Positions 1 to 5,716 are shown, numbered from the stretch's first letter. The stretch is DNA of 5,821 bases from Pirellulales bacterium (GCA_022842745.1 JALHPA010000225.1:1-5821), one strand, 5' to 3'. The notes: generated by a model not told the origin, from the letters alone. Made by a program: numbers and translations.

Positions 1-512
1 AGCGGTTTGGGAAGGGATTTGGCGTTTGGGATCCGCCGATCGACGAGCAGCTTGAGGCCTTGGGCAAACATGCCTGCGGAGCGTTCGAGGATTGGGCGTA
101 CCATCTGTTCCGAGAAAAAGACGCTCTGAGCAAGCCGGGCAACCGGCACTTGTATTCGTTGGTTTGCCGTGTCCGCCGGACGCTGGAGCCGAAGATGAAC
201 TGCATTTTGCCGGAGGGATTTGGTTTCGATCGCGAGAAGGAGGACGACGCCCCGCTGTTGCCGCTGTTTGGGGGCTGCTACTTCGCCGCCACGGGGGGGC
301 ATCCCGATCGGCAGGCGTTTGTGAAGGGAGTGTTCGATCGCTTGCCAGAGCAACAGGCGGAATTGGAATGGACCGATGCGGCGCTACGGGAGGACGGCTG
401 GTACCGGGCGCTGTCGTGGGTGGGGTTTATCTTGGCCGTGGCCGCTATCGCCGCACTATTCTGGCAGTGGCAACCGATCAAACTCGGTTCGTCGACCAAC
501 CAGAACCGCTAG
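1..512 (+). CDS. TssM/IcmF-like membrane protein, 3' end (partial)
   Basis: The reading frame is open from the window edge (first full codon at 3) to TAG at 510-512, so this is the last ~169 codons of a longer gene. The internal TTG at 60 is not a believable start because the frame continues upstream in similar-looking protein. Coordinates 273-293 encode GCYFAAT, followed by a QAFVKGVFDRL stretch, a WTDAALRED segment and a hydrophobic helix at about 420-470 (VGFILAVAAIAALFW). In TssM/IcmF (type VI secretion and related inner-membrane proteins) the N-terminal cytoplasmic domain ends with a YFTSGTQ-like motif, a loading segment and then the third transmembrane helix; the order here matches. The protein stops 13-14 residues after the helix, so it lacks the long periplasmic region of canonical TssM (~1100 residues). 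Family assignment is by remembered motif order only; another membrane protein is possible. Confidence 0.55.
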   Translation, partial: RFGKGFGVWDPPIDEQLEALGKHACGAFEDWAYHLFREKDALSKPGNRHLYSLVCRVRRTLEPKMNCILPEGFGFDREKEDDAPLLPLFGGCYFAATGGHPDRQAFVKGVFDRLPEQQAELEWTDAALREDGWYRALSWVGFILAVAAIAALFWQWQPIKLGSSTNQNR

Positions 513-513
513 G

Positions 514-539
514 GGGCGATGACGACGCGTTGTTCGCCC
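514..539. repeat. Inverted repeat just after the TssM-like stop codon
   Basis: GGGCGA (514-519) is matched by TCGCCC (534-539), with a 14-nt loop that itself contains the palindrome ACGCGT. It sits in the short gap between two convergent genes, where a bidirectional terminator would be expected. There is no T-tract on either side, so an intrinsic terminator is doubtful. Confidence 0.3.
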
Positions 540-552
540 TGGGGCCGCTCGC

Positions 553-636
553 TCACATAAGGGGCAGCAATCGAACGCGAGACCTGGCCTCATTGATGAT
601 GAGTAATGCGCATGATATCAGCTCGGCTTGGTAGTG
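553..636 (-). pseudogene. C-terminal remnant of a DUF5615 PIN-like toxin
   Basis: Read on the minus strand, this stretch encodes HYQAELISCALLI then INEARSRVRLLPLM before a TGA at 555-553. Many DUF5615 (PIN-like) toxins partnered with DUF433 end in a pattern of the type YxxELxxGALxxVDxARSRVRxLPL, and the match in order and spacing is close. The invariant-looking Gly and Asp are Cys and Asn here. The piece lies directly downstream of the DUF433 gene, where the toxin belongs. No start codon, no N-terminal beta-strand with catalytic acids and no room for the usual ~110-residue protein exist: only 28 nt separate the DUF433 stop from this scrap. I infer an internal deletion that removed most of the toxin. 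Short length makes chance similarity a real alternative. Confidence 0.45.
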
Positions 637-664
637 GGCGACAGGTTCGTGCGGAGCAGAGATT

Positions 665-895
665 TTATGGCCGCGCCAGCGGGACTTCGATTTCTGAAGA
701 TCGCCACGCAGCAAAGGAGAACGCGGCCGGTATGTCCTCCGCCTCAAGATAAGGATACTCGGCCAGGATTTCCTCTGGGATAGCGCCGCTGGCGATCAAA
801 CCGACGATCGTCCCCACCGTGATGCGCATGCCACGGATGCACGGCTTGCCCCCCATCACCTGGGGATCAAACGTGATTCGGTCCAATTGCGGCAT
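665..895 (-). CDS. DUF433 domain antitoxin
   Basis: A 76-residue protein starting MPQLDRITFDP. It carries the DUF433 signature across its whole length: DRITFDPQVMGGKPCIRG near residues 5-22, MRITVGTIVGLIASG, then an ILAEYPYLEAEDI segment and the C-terminal FAAWRSSE. DUF433 proteins are small winged-helix-like DNA-binding proteins that act as antitoxins to PIN-like DUF5615 toxins and are expected to repress their own operon. The frame is open to 931, but ATG at 895-893 is chosen because a GGAG lies 8 nt upstream (907-904) and because family members begin at about this point. The partner toxin is missing except for a C-terminal scrap, so this appears to be an orphan antitoxin. It is followed by convergent transcription from the TssM-like gene. 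Confidence 0.9.
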   Translation of the reverse strand: MPQLDRITFDPQVMGGKPCIRGMRITVGTIVGLIASGAIPEEILAEYPYLEAEDIPAAFSFAAWRSSEIEVPLARP

Positions 896-903
896 GGTTC
901 TAG

Positions 904-907
904 CTCC
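904..907 (-). promoter_or_regulatory. Ribosome binding site of the DUF433 gene
   Basis: GGAG on the minus strand, 8 nt before ATG at 895. It decides the start: the upstream in-frame alternative at 931 has no comparable site. Confidence 0.6.
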
Positions 908-1218
908 GAGCGAGAGTTTGCTTTCCCGCACGCCAACCGCCGGGCAGTCAGGCGCTGTGGTCCGTTGCCCAATTATAGACTGTGAGAAGCTGGGGATAAC
1001 CAGTGATTGGCGTGAAAAGCCACAACCCTTGCCGAATTGCTATTTGACCAAGCACCGCAGCCGCCGAGGCAACTTGGCTTCCAATGAATCGGCTCGGGTA
1101 ATCGCGAATCGCCCCGCAGCGTCGTCGATTTCCAACCCTCGGCCACAGCCCAGTCGACGATCATTGAATCGCACCGCGCGGAGAAAATTGCGGGGCGAGA
1201 GGACCCGGCGGACCCTGC
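908..1218. other. Intergenic region between the DUF433 gene and the downstream sigma fusion gene
   Basis: About 310 nt without a gene I can support. It contains the candidate TATAAT at 972-977. The only suggestive reading frame is a 60-codon minus-strand frame (1222-1040) beginning with GTG in a GTGA overlap with the stop of the sigma fusion gene. Its predicted product is Arg-rich and matches no family I recognise. No intrinsic terminator with a T-run is visible after the sigma gene stop at 1219. Confidence 0.5.
972..977 (-). promoter_or_regulatory. Candidate -10 box for the DUF433 gene
   Basis: A perfect TATAAT on the minus strand (977 to 972) about 77 nt before the DUF433 ATG, giving a plausible leader of ~70 nt. 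The -35 position at 17-18 bp spacing holds only GTTATC/GGTTAT, a poor match, so the promoter is weak or activator-dependent if real. Confidence 0.4.
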
Positions 1219-2772
1219 TCACCCGCGCTTGAATCGTACCCGCCCCAGCCGCGCCCGCAGGGCGAAACAGAATAGCGACACCGCCCCGAGCGAGCCGAGC
1301 GCCGCCGACGACGGCTCCGGCAAGGGAAAGTTTGAAGCTTCCACGTATCGAAATATCCCCCCGCCGACGCCCGCTGTATCGGTCAAGATTCCAATTCGGC
1401 CGGCAGCGGAGAACCGATCGTCATTCACCGTCAGCAGCGGGGTAGTCGGCATCGGCTCGTCGGGCCGCCATACGTACAAGCTCAGTGAGTCTCCAAATAC
1501 GTCAAACTGCACCACCACATCCTCGTTCGCCGGACGGAACGAAGTCTGAATTAGGTCAAGATCATGGACCTGCAATTGGGCGTCGTTCCAGACGATGTAC
1601 GCTAATCCAGTCGAGTCAATTCCGCCTTGGTACGTGCCCTTGAAAGTGCCTTGCGTCAAATCGAAACGCGCAAACAACGACATGCCTTCGGAACTGCCGA
1701 TCGATCGCAACTGCGTCCGCAGAGATACATCCTTGGCGTCTACTCCGCGCGCCAACGACAGCAACCCTCCTCCCGCCACCGTCGGCCTCAGTACAAAACT
1801 CCCATTCTCGACTCGGTATGTGCCGTTCGAAACGATCGCAGTCGGCTCCCAAGTCACAGGCATCCCATCGGTTGCACTCCCATCCTCGAAATCGTCTCGA
1901 AACGGCGCTCCTGTCTGAAATGGCTCTCCGGCCTTCGTTCCCGAAAGCCAGCCGAGACCACCAGACATTGGTACGACTCCCAACACCAACGCCGCCGCCA
2001 AGGCCACTATCCCTACCGTCGTACTGAGCTTGCTGAGAAACATGGTGCGAATCACTCCTTCTGCCAAAAGACTTGCTTGCGTTGCCTGTACGGTGCTGGC
2101 CTTCATGCCTGTCAAAAATAACTGCGCCTGGCGGACCGTCTGCTGCGCCAACTCGGCGGGCACGGTTGGCGCCGCTTCGCCCCACCTGGCAGCGGCCGCC
2201 GCCACGCTCCCTGCTCCCAAACTGACCCCCCGCTTCACCAGCCGCTCTCGCAGCGTCCTGCGCCCGCGCGCAAGCCAAGTGCCAATCGTCGCGACCGGAG
2301 CGTTAAGCTGTGTTGCTGTTTCTTGTCGTGTAAGCCCTTGCAATTCGCAGAGTACGATGGCCTCCCGCTGACGTGCTGGAAGCGCGGCAATTTCCTCATC
2401 CAATGCTCGACACAAATCCGGGCAGGGGGGCCGCCGGTCCTCGACGTTCCGGGCCGCCGATTCAAGCGTCTTTCGCCTTCGCTGATTTCCGCGCAACAGC
2501 TTGAAACCGACTTTGACCGATACGTTGTGCAGCCATCCGGCCAGCGTCCGCACGCGACGCAAGGTCTTGGCCTGCGTGGAGAGCGCAAGGAACACGGCTT
2601 GAAAGGCATCTTCCGCGTCCTGCGGATGGCGCAGCATTCGCCGGCAAACCCCGAGGACCATCGGCCCGTGCCGAGCCACCAATTCCTCGAACGCGCGCTC
2701 ATCGCGCAATTCAGCAAACCGCGCTAAAAGCGCGGCATCTGCCTGGCGGTGGAGCGGTGGTTCGGAAATCAC
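1219..2772 (-). CDS. Membrane-anchored ECF sigma factor with ectodomain and PEP-CTERM tail (copy 1)
   Basis: A 517-residue fusion. Residues ~24-99 are sigma-70 region 2 (DAEDAFQAVFLALS at 52-65, GWLHN at 79-83) and ~122-180 are region 4 (ALPARQREAIVLCELQG, then a helix-turn-helix and RGRRTLRERL). A ~65-residue Ala-rich linker follows, then MFLSKLS and a membrane helix (~252-270). Residues ~290-480 form a beta-rich domain opening FRDDFEDGSATDG, resembling LamG/concanavalin-like folds. The C-terminus (485-517) is PEPSS, a hydrophobic helix ending FCFALRAR, and a basic tail: a PEP-CTERM sorting signal. Predicted topology: sigma domains cytoplasmic, beta domain outside. Planctomycetes are known to carry ECF factors with membrane-spanning C-terminal extensions; the PEP-CTERM end is what stands out. 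The start is GTG at 2772, the only usual start codon before a stop at 2841-2839; no clear Shine-Dalgarno is seen. The ligand and target promoters are unknown. Confidence 0.9.
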   Translation of the reverse strand: MISEPPLHRQADAALLARFAELRDERAFEELVARHGPMVLGVCRRMLRHPQDAEDAFQAVFLALSTQAKTLRRVRTLAGWLHNVSVKVGFKLLRGNQRRRKTLESAARNVEDRRPPCPDLCRALDEEIAALPARQREAIVLCELQGLTRQETATQLNAPVATIGTWLARGRRTLRERLVKRGVSLGAGSVAAAAARWGEAAPTVPAELAQQTVRQAQLFLTGMKASTVQATQASLLAEGVIRTMFLSKLSTTVGIVALAAALVLGVVPMSGGLGWLSGTKAGEPFQTGAPFRDDFEDGSATDGMPVTWEPTAIVSNGTYRVENGSFVLRPTVAGGGLLSLARGVDAKDVSLRTQLRSIGSSEGMSLFARFDLTQGTFKGTYQGGIDSTGLAYIVWNDAQLQVHDLDLIQTSFRPANEDVVVQFDVFGDSLSLYVWRPDEPMPTTPLLTVNDDRFSAAGRIGILTDTAGVGGGIFRYVEASNFPLPEPSSAALGSLGAVSLFCFALRARLGRVRFKRG

Positions 2773-2838
2773 GTCAGGAGCGGATGGGACCGAGAGAGGA
2801 CGCGGCCTTGCCCGCGCTTCCGCATCCCCTCTCCGACA

Positions 2839-2854
2839 CTATATATGTACCCGC
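2839..2854 (-). promoter_or_regulatory. Shared upstream element/candidate promoter of sigma fusion copy 1
   Basis: Minus-strand GCGGGTACATATATAG, ending exactly 66 nt before the GTG start. The same element, two bases shorter, sits at the same distance from copy 2. A perfect TTGACA lies at 2874-2869, 19 bp from TACATA, so a housekeeping-type promoter with a long spacer is possible. A UUCG-type hairpin sequence (CGGC-TTCG-GCCG, 2868-2857) lies between them. Confidence 0.45.
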
Positions 2855-2873
2855 TCCGGCCGAAGCCGTGTCA

Positions 2874-2897
2874 AGAAAAACGTTCCGAATCAGGGAA
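2874..2897 (-). terminator. Weak candidate intrinsic terminator after sigma fusion copy 2
   Basis: On the minus strand, TTCC (2897-2894) pairs with GGAA (2886-2883) around a 7-nt loop, followed after CG by TTTTTCTT. The position, directly after the TGA at 2902-2900, and the T-tract fit a terminator. The 4-bp stem is short, so read-through into copy 1 is likely. Confidence 0.3.
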
Positions 2898-2899
2898 TC

Positions 2900-4453
2900 T
2901 CACCCTCTCCGTACCCGCCCCAGCCGCGCCCGCAGGGCGAAACAGAACAGCGACACCGCCCCCAGCGAACCCAGCGCCGCCGTCGACGGCTCCGGGATCG
3001 AAAAGTTCGAGGCTTCCACGTATCGAAACAATCCCCCACCCGTTCCACTTGGATGTGCCAATATTCCAACTTGGGCTGCATTGCTAAATCGGTCATCGTT
3101 GACCGTCAGCAGCGGCGTTGTCGGCATCGGCTCGTTCGGACGCCACACGAACAGGCTCAGCGAGTCGCCAAATACGTCGAACTGCACCACTACATCCTCA
3201 CTCATGGGCCGGAACGAGGTCTGAATCGCGTCAAGATAGTGGAAGGTTGTTTGCGCGTCGTTCCAGGCGATCCACGCTTCTCCACCCGAATCAATTCCAC
3301 CCTGGTACGTGCCCTTGAATGCGCCTTGCGTCAAATTGAACCGCGCAAACAACGACATGGCCCACGACGCCCCCGCGGCCCGCACTTGGCTCCGCAGAGA
3401 TACATCTTTGGCAGTCACTCCCTGCACAATTGACGATACGAATGCACCCGCCACCCTCGGCGTCAATACAAAACTTCCGTTCTGGACCAGATACGTGCCG
3501 TTCGCATTGGTTTGAAACGGCGCCCAAGTCACCGGCTTCCCATCGGTCGCGCTCCCATCCTCGAAATCGTCCCGAAACGGCTCCCCCGTCGCAAATCGCT
3601 CTCCGGCCCTCGAACTCGAAAGCCAGCCGAGACCACCAGACATTGGTACGACTCCCAACACCAACACCGCCGCCAGAGCCACTACTCCTACCGTCGTACT
3701 GAGCTTGCTGAGAAACATGGTGTGAATCACTCCTTGTGCCAAAAGACTTGCTTTGGTTGCCTGTACGGTGCTGCCCTTCATGCCTGTCAAAAATAACTGC
3801 GCCTCGCGGACCGTCTGCTGCGCCAACTCGGCGGGCACGGTTGGCGCCGCTTCGCCCCACCTGGCAGCGGCCGCCGCCACGCTCCCTACACCCAATGTGA
3901 CCCCGCGCCTTACAAGCCGCTCGCGGAGCGTCTTTCGTCCACGGTTGAGCCGGCTGGCCACCGTCCCGGGCGATACCGAGAGCGTCCGTGCGGCCTCCGC
4001 CCGCGTTCGTCCTTCCAGGTCGCACAGCACCAGCACTTCGCGGTACTGCAGCCCTAGTGCCGCCAGTTCCTCGTCCAGCACAATTCTCAAATCGTGCGTT
4101 CCATCGCCGCTCGATCCCTGCGGCTGGCTGGCCAACGATTCCAGCATTCGCCGTCGCCTCCGATCTCCTCGCAACACGTTGCAACAGACCCTCACCGCCA
4201 CATGGTGCAACCAGGCCCCGAGCGAATGCCGAACGCGGCGCACTGACCGGGCCTGGGCGGAAAGCGCCATGAACACCGCCTGGAATGCGTCCTCGGCATC
4301 CTGGCGCACCGGCAGCATCCGCCGGGCGACCCCCAACACCATCGGTCCATGGCGGTCGATCAAGGCTTGAAACGCCACCTCGTCGCGCACTTCCACAAAC
4401 CGCGCCAGCAGCGCGAAATCCGAAAGTCGATCGAGTGCGGGATCACCGAGCAA
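2900..4453 (-). CDS. Membrane-anchored ECF sigma factor with ectodomain and PEP-CTERM tail (copy 2)
   Basis: Same architecture as copy 1 and also 517 residues when started at TTG 4453-4451. That start gives MLGDPALDRLSDFALLARF, aligning without gaps to the first 19 residues of copy 1. The frame is open to a TTG at 4501, but that adds 16 residues with no counterpart and lies only 18 nt from the shared TATATATAG element. In 4453-start numbering, region 2 spans ~24-100 (DAEDAFQAVFMALS), region 4 ~124-184 (LQYREVLVLCDLEG, RGRKTLRERL), the membrane helix ~252-270, the beta domain (FRDDFEDGSATDG) ~293-483, and the tail PEPSTAALGSLG plus helix and RRG 487-517. Its helix-turn-helix (AEAARTLSVSPGTVASRLN) differs markedly from copy 1, suggesting different promoter recognition. 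A 215-nt gap separates it from the SDR gene upstream. No anti-sigma gene is adjacent. Confidence 0.88.
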   Translation of the reverse strand: MLGDPALDRLSDFALLARFVEVRDEVAFQALIDRHGPMVLGVARRMLPVRQDAEDAFQAVFMALSAQARSVRRVRHSLGAWLHHVAVRVCCNVLRGDRRRRRMLESLASQPQGSSGDGTHDLRIVLDEELAALGLQYREVLVLCDLEGRTRAEAARTLSVSPGTVASRLNRGRKTLRERLVRRGVTLGVGSVAAAAARWGEAAPTVPAELAQQTVREAQLFLTGMKGSTVQATKASLLAQGVIHTMFLSKLSTTVGVVALAAVLVLGVVPMSGGLGWLSSSRAGERFATGEPFRDDFEDGSATDGKPVTWAPFQTNANGTYLVQNGSFVLTPRVAGAFVSSIVQGVTAKDVSLRSQVRAAGASWAMSLFARFNLTQGAFKGTYQGGIDSGGEAWIAWNDAQTTFHYLDAIQTSFRPMSEDVVVQFDVFGDSLSLFVWRPNEPMPTTPLLTVNDDRFSNAAQVGILAHPSGTGGGLFRYVEASNFSIPEPSTAALGSLGAVSLFCFALRARLGRVRRG

Positions 4454-4519
4454 ACGCCACCAGCGAGTATTTGCCGTCCTCCGCGCTGCCAACCACGGCA
4501 ACGCGGCGGAACCTTCAAC

Positions 4520-4533
4520 CTATATATACCCGC
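4520..4533 (-). promoter_or_regulatory. Shared upstream element/candidate promoter of sigma fusion copy 2
   Basis: Minus-strand GCGGGTATATATAG ending exactly 66 nt before the TTG at 4453, mirroring the element before copy 1. TATATA is a reasonable -10. TTGGGA lies 20 bp further upstream, which is a long spacer. The 66-nt leaders themselves are not visibly alike, so the element and its spacing stand out. Confidence 0.45.
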
Positions 4534-4538
4534 AGGGC

Positions 4539-4557
4539 CCCAAATTGATCCCAAATT
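4539..4557. repeat. Phased direct repeat in the copy 2 upstream region
   Basis: CCCAAATT occurs at 4539-4546 and again at 4550-4557, start to start exactly 11 bp, about one helical turn. It lies immediately upstream of the TATATATAG element, over the expected -35 region, as an operator or activator site would. Confidence 0.5.
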
Positions 4558-4571
4558 CCCAGATAATCCCA

Positions 4572-4613
4572 CGCCACAGCCCTCGCCCCCGCATTCCGTT
4601 CGTTGCTGTGGCG
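4572..4613. repeat. Inverted repeat between the SDR gene and sigma fusion copy 2
   Basis: CGCCACAGC (4572-4580) and GCTGTGGCG (4605-4613) are perfect 9-bp arms around a 24-nt C-rich (plus strand) spacer. In RNA this would form a stable stem after the SDR stop. There is no T-tract, so it may be an RNA 3'-end structure, a factor-dependent terminator aid, or a spaced operator for copy 2. Confidence 0.55.
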
Positions 4614-4668
4614 ATGAGCAGCGACAACCCCCGGCCGCCAACCTTCACCCTTGACCCGTCAACCTCCC

Positions 4669-5427
4669 TCATTCACTGTCGATGGCGTAGATCGTCCGTC
4701 CGCCATCGACGGGCAGGCAAACTCCCGTGATGAAGTCGTTGTCCACGAAGTGCAGGACGGCTTGCGCGATATTTCGGGGGCTGCCTTCGCGTTTGACCAA
4801 GGTGGCCTGGATCGCTTGGGCTCGTTCGGCGGCGGGCAAATCGGGGGGCAAGAGGACCGGACCAGGCAGGATGCAGTTTACTCGCACGGCAGGGTTGCGC
4901 GTGCCGAGTTCGACGGCCAGGGACCGGGTGAGCGCGGGGATGGCGCCCTTGGAGGGGAAATACGCCGAGTAATTCAGATACGGGCGTTCGGTGGCCCAAT
5001 CGCCGATCGTGACGATCGAGCCCCCCTCTGGCTGTTGGACCATTGCCAGGCCCGCCCATTGGCAGCAGAGAAAGGTACTGAGGGTGTTCGTCTCGAGGTA
5101 CCACCGGACATCCTGAGCGCGCACGTCTTCCAGCCGCTTGCTCTTCCAGGCGGCTGCGCAATGGACGAGAACATCCAGGCGGCCGAAACGCTGTTGAATC
5201 TGGTCGATCAGGGCGCGGACGGCCGATTCGTCGGTCAGGTCGGCCTGGAACGCGGCCGCGTCGATTCCCCGGCGGTGGAATTCGTCGACGGTAACCTGGG
5301 CTTCCGCGGCGGAAGTGCGGTAGTGGATGACGAGCGAATAGCCGCGATCGGCCAGTGCCTGGGCGACGTGCCAGCCGACGCGTTGTTTTCCGGCGCCCGT
5401 GACGAGAGCAATGGGTTTGATATTCAT
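4669..5427 (-). CDS. Pteridine-reductase-like short-chain dehydrogenase/reductase (SDR)
   Basis: A 252-residue NAD(P)H-dependent Rossmann-fold reductase of normal classical-SDR length. The cofactor loop is VTGAGKQRVG (9-18). It is followed by HYRTSAAEA (35-43), whose basic residue and layout resemble NADPH-binding pteridine reductases (PTR1/FolM type). DLT is at 63-65, and VHCAAAW (88-94) replaces the usual NNAG. The active site has YFPSK (Tyr156, Lys160) but GDW (Asp143) where most SDRs have the catalytic Ser; Asp-13-Tyr-4-Lys is the spacing of the PTR1 triad. GPVLLP and CLPVDGG occupy the usual C-terminal positions. The likely substrate is a pterin, dihydrofolate or another small carbonyl/imine; this cannot be fixed from sequence. 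ATG at 5427 leaves the usual few residues before the first strand; no Shine-Dalgarno is evident. A candidate -10 lies at 5468-5463. Confidence 0.88.
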   Translation of the reverse strand: MNIKPIALVTGAGKQRVGWHVAQALADRGYSLVIHYRTSAAEAQVTVDEFHRRGIDAAAFQADLTDESAVRALIDQIQQRFGRLDVLVHCAAAWKSKRLEDVRAQDVRWYLETNTLSTFLCCQWAGLAMVQQPEGGSIVTIGDWATERPYLNYSAYFPSKGAIPALTRSLAVELGTRNPAVRVNCILPGPVLLPPDLPAAERAQAIQATLVKREGSPRNIAQAVLHFVDNDFITGVCLPVDGGRTIYAIDSE

Positions 5428-5462
5428 GATCGGTCGAACGAGATTGGACGAAGGGGCGGGAC

Positions 5463-5468
5463 ATTATA
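5463..5468 (-). promoter_or_regulatory. Candidate -10 box of the SDR gene
   Basis: A perfect TATAAT on the minus strand, 35 nt before the SDR ATG, implying a leader of ~25-30 nt. The -35 position has only GTCTCG-like sequence, so the match rests on the -10 alone. Confidence 0.45.
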
Positions 5469-5703
5469 TTCGACTGACGTGCCGGCGAGACGGTTCCGAC
5501 GCCGCCGCCGGATCTAGAGGATTTTTGGAGATCTCGGCAGACTGGTTAGCGAGAAAGAACTGAGCCGAGCCAATCGGAGCGATCGAGAGACGGCCTGTGG
5601 CGATGCGGGGCGCGATTTGCGTAGGCTGGCGGGGGAGTTAGACTGGACAAGCTCGGGAGAGGGTTGGAAGGATAAGCAATTGTTTACGAACTGAGAGAAT
5701 ATT
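5469..5703. other. Divergent intergenic region between the SDR and Tat-protein genes
   Basis: About 235 nt separating divergent genes. I see no supported gene. A minor 6-bp inverted repeat (CTCGGC 5533-5538, GCCGAG 5564-5569) is present. No convincing -35/-10 pair for the plus-strand gene was found, although an AT-richer patch at 5676-5702 is the likeliest place. Confidence 0.4.
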
Positions 5704-5708
5704 GGGAG
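5704..5708 (+). promoter_or_regulatory. Ribosome binding site of the Tat-signal gene
   Basis: GGGAG with 8 nt to the ATG at 5717. This supports that start and the reality of the truncated gene. Confidence 0.6.
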
Positions 5709-5716
5709 CGTCCACC

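Larger units (their letters stand above)
1219..4453 (-). repeat. Tandem gene duplication (two sigma/PEP-CTERM fusion genes)
   Basis: The two direct copies, 1219-2772 and 2900-4453, are each 1554 nt including the stop when copy 2 is started at 4453. The longest exact DNA match I traced is 82 nt (2131-2212 versus 3806-3887), in the linker after sigma region 4. Further near-identical blocks cover the first membrane helix (around 1960-2045 versus 3635-3720). The sigma-domain halves are clearly less similar, so divergence is uneven along the genes. Confidence 0.9.

Noticed and set aside
92..634. Plus-strand frame of 180 codons overlapping the TssM-like gene and running past its stop
   Set aside because: It is the +1 shadow of the TssM-like frame; the tail past 512 overlaps the toxin remnant and shows no family features.
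1040..1222. 60-codon minus-strand frame with a GTGA overlap with the stop of sigma copy 1
   Set aside because: The overlap is suggestive of translational coupling, but the product matches nothing known to me, copy 2 has no equivalent, and no ribosome binding site distinguishes it.
1616..2278. Long minus-strand frame (220 codons) and its counterpart at 3291-4184 (297 codons)
   Set aside because: Both lie in the same alternative frame of the two sigma fusion genes, give Arg/Gly-rich low-complexity protein, and resemble each other only because the parent DNA is duplicated.
1219..2899. Possible IS element or transposon explaining the duplication
   Set aside because: No transposase, terminal inverted repeats or target-site duplications are visible around either copy; a plain tandem duplication suffices.
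3753..4370. Plus-strand frame of 205 codons antisense to sigma copy 2, with similar shorter ones antisense to copy 1
   Set aside because: Products are Ser/Arg/Pro-rich and match no family; they are antisense shadows of well-supported GC-rich coding sequence.
4651..5517. Plus-strand frame of 288 codons antisense to the SDR gene
   Set aside because: The minus-strand SDR has intact cofactor and catalytic motifs across the same span; the antisense product has no recognisable domain.
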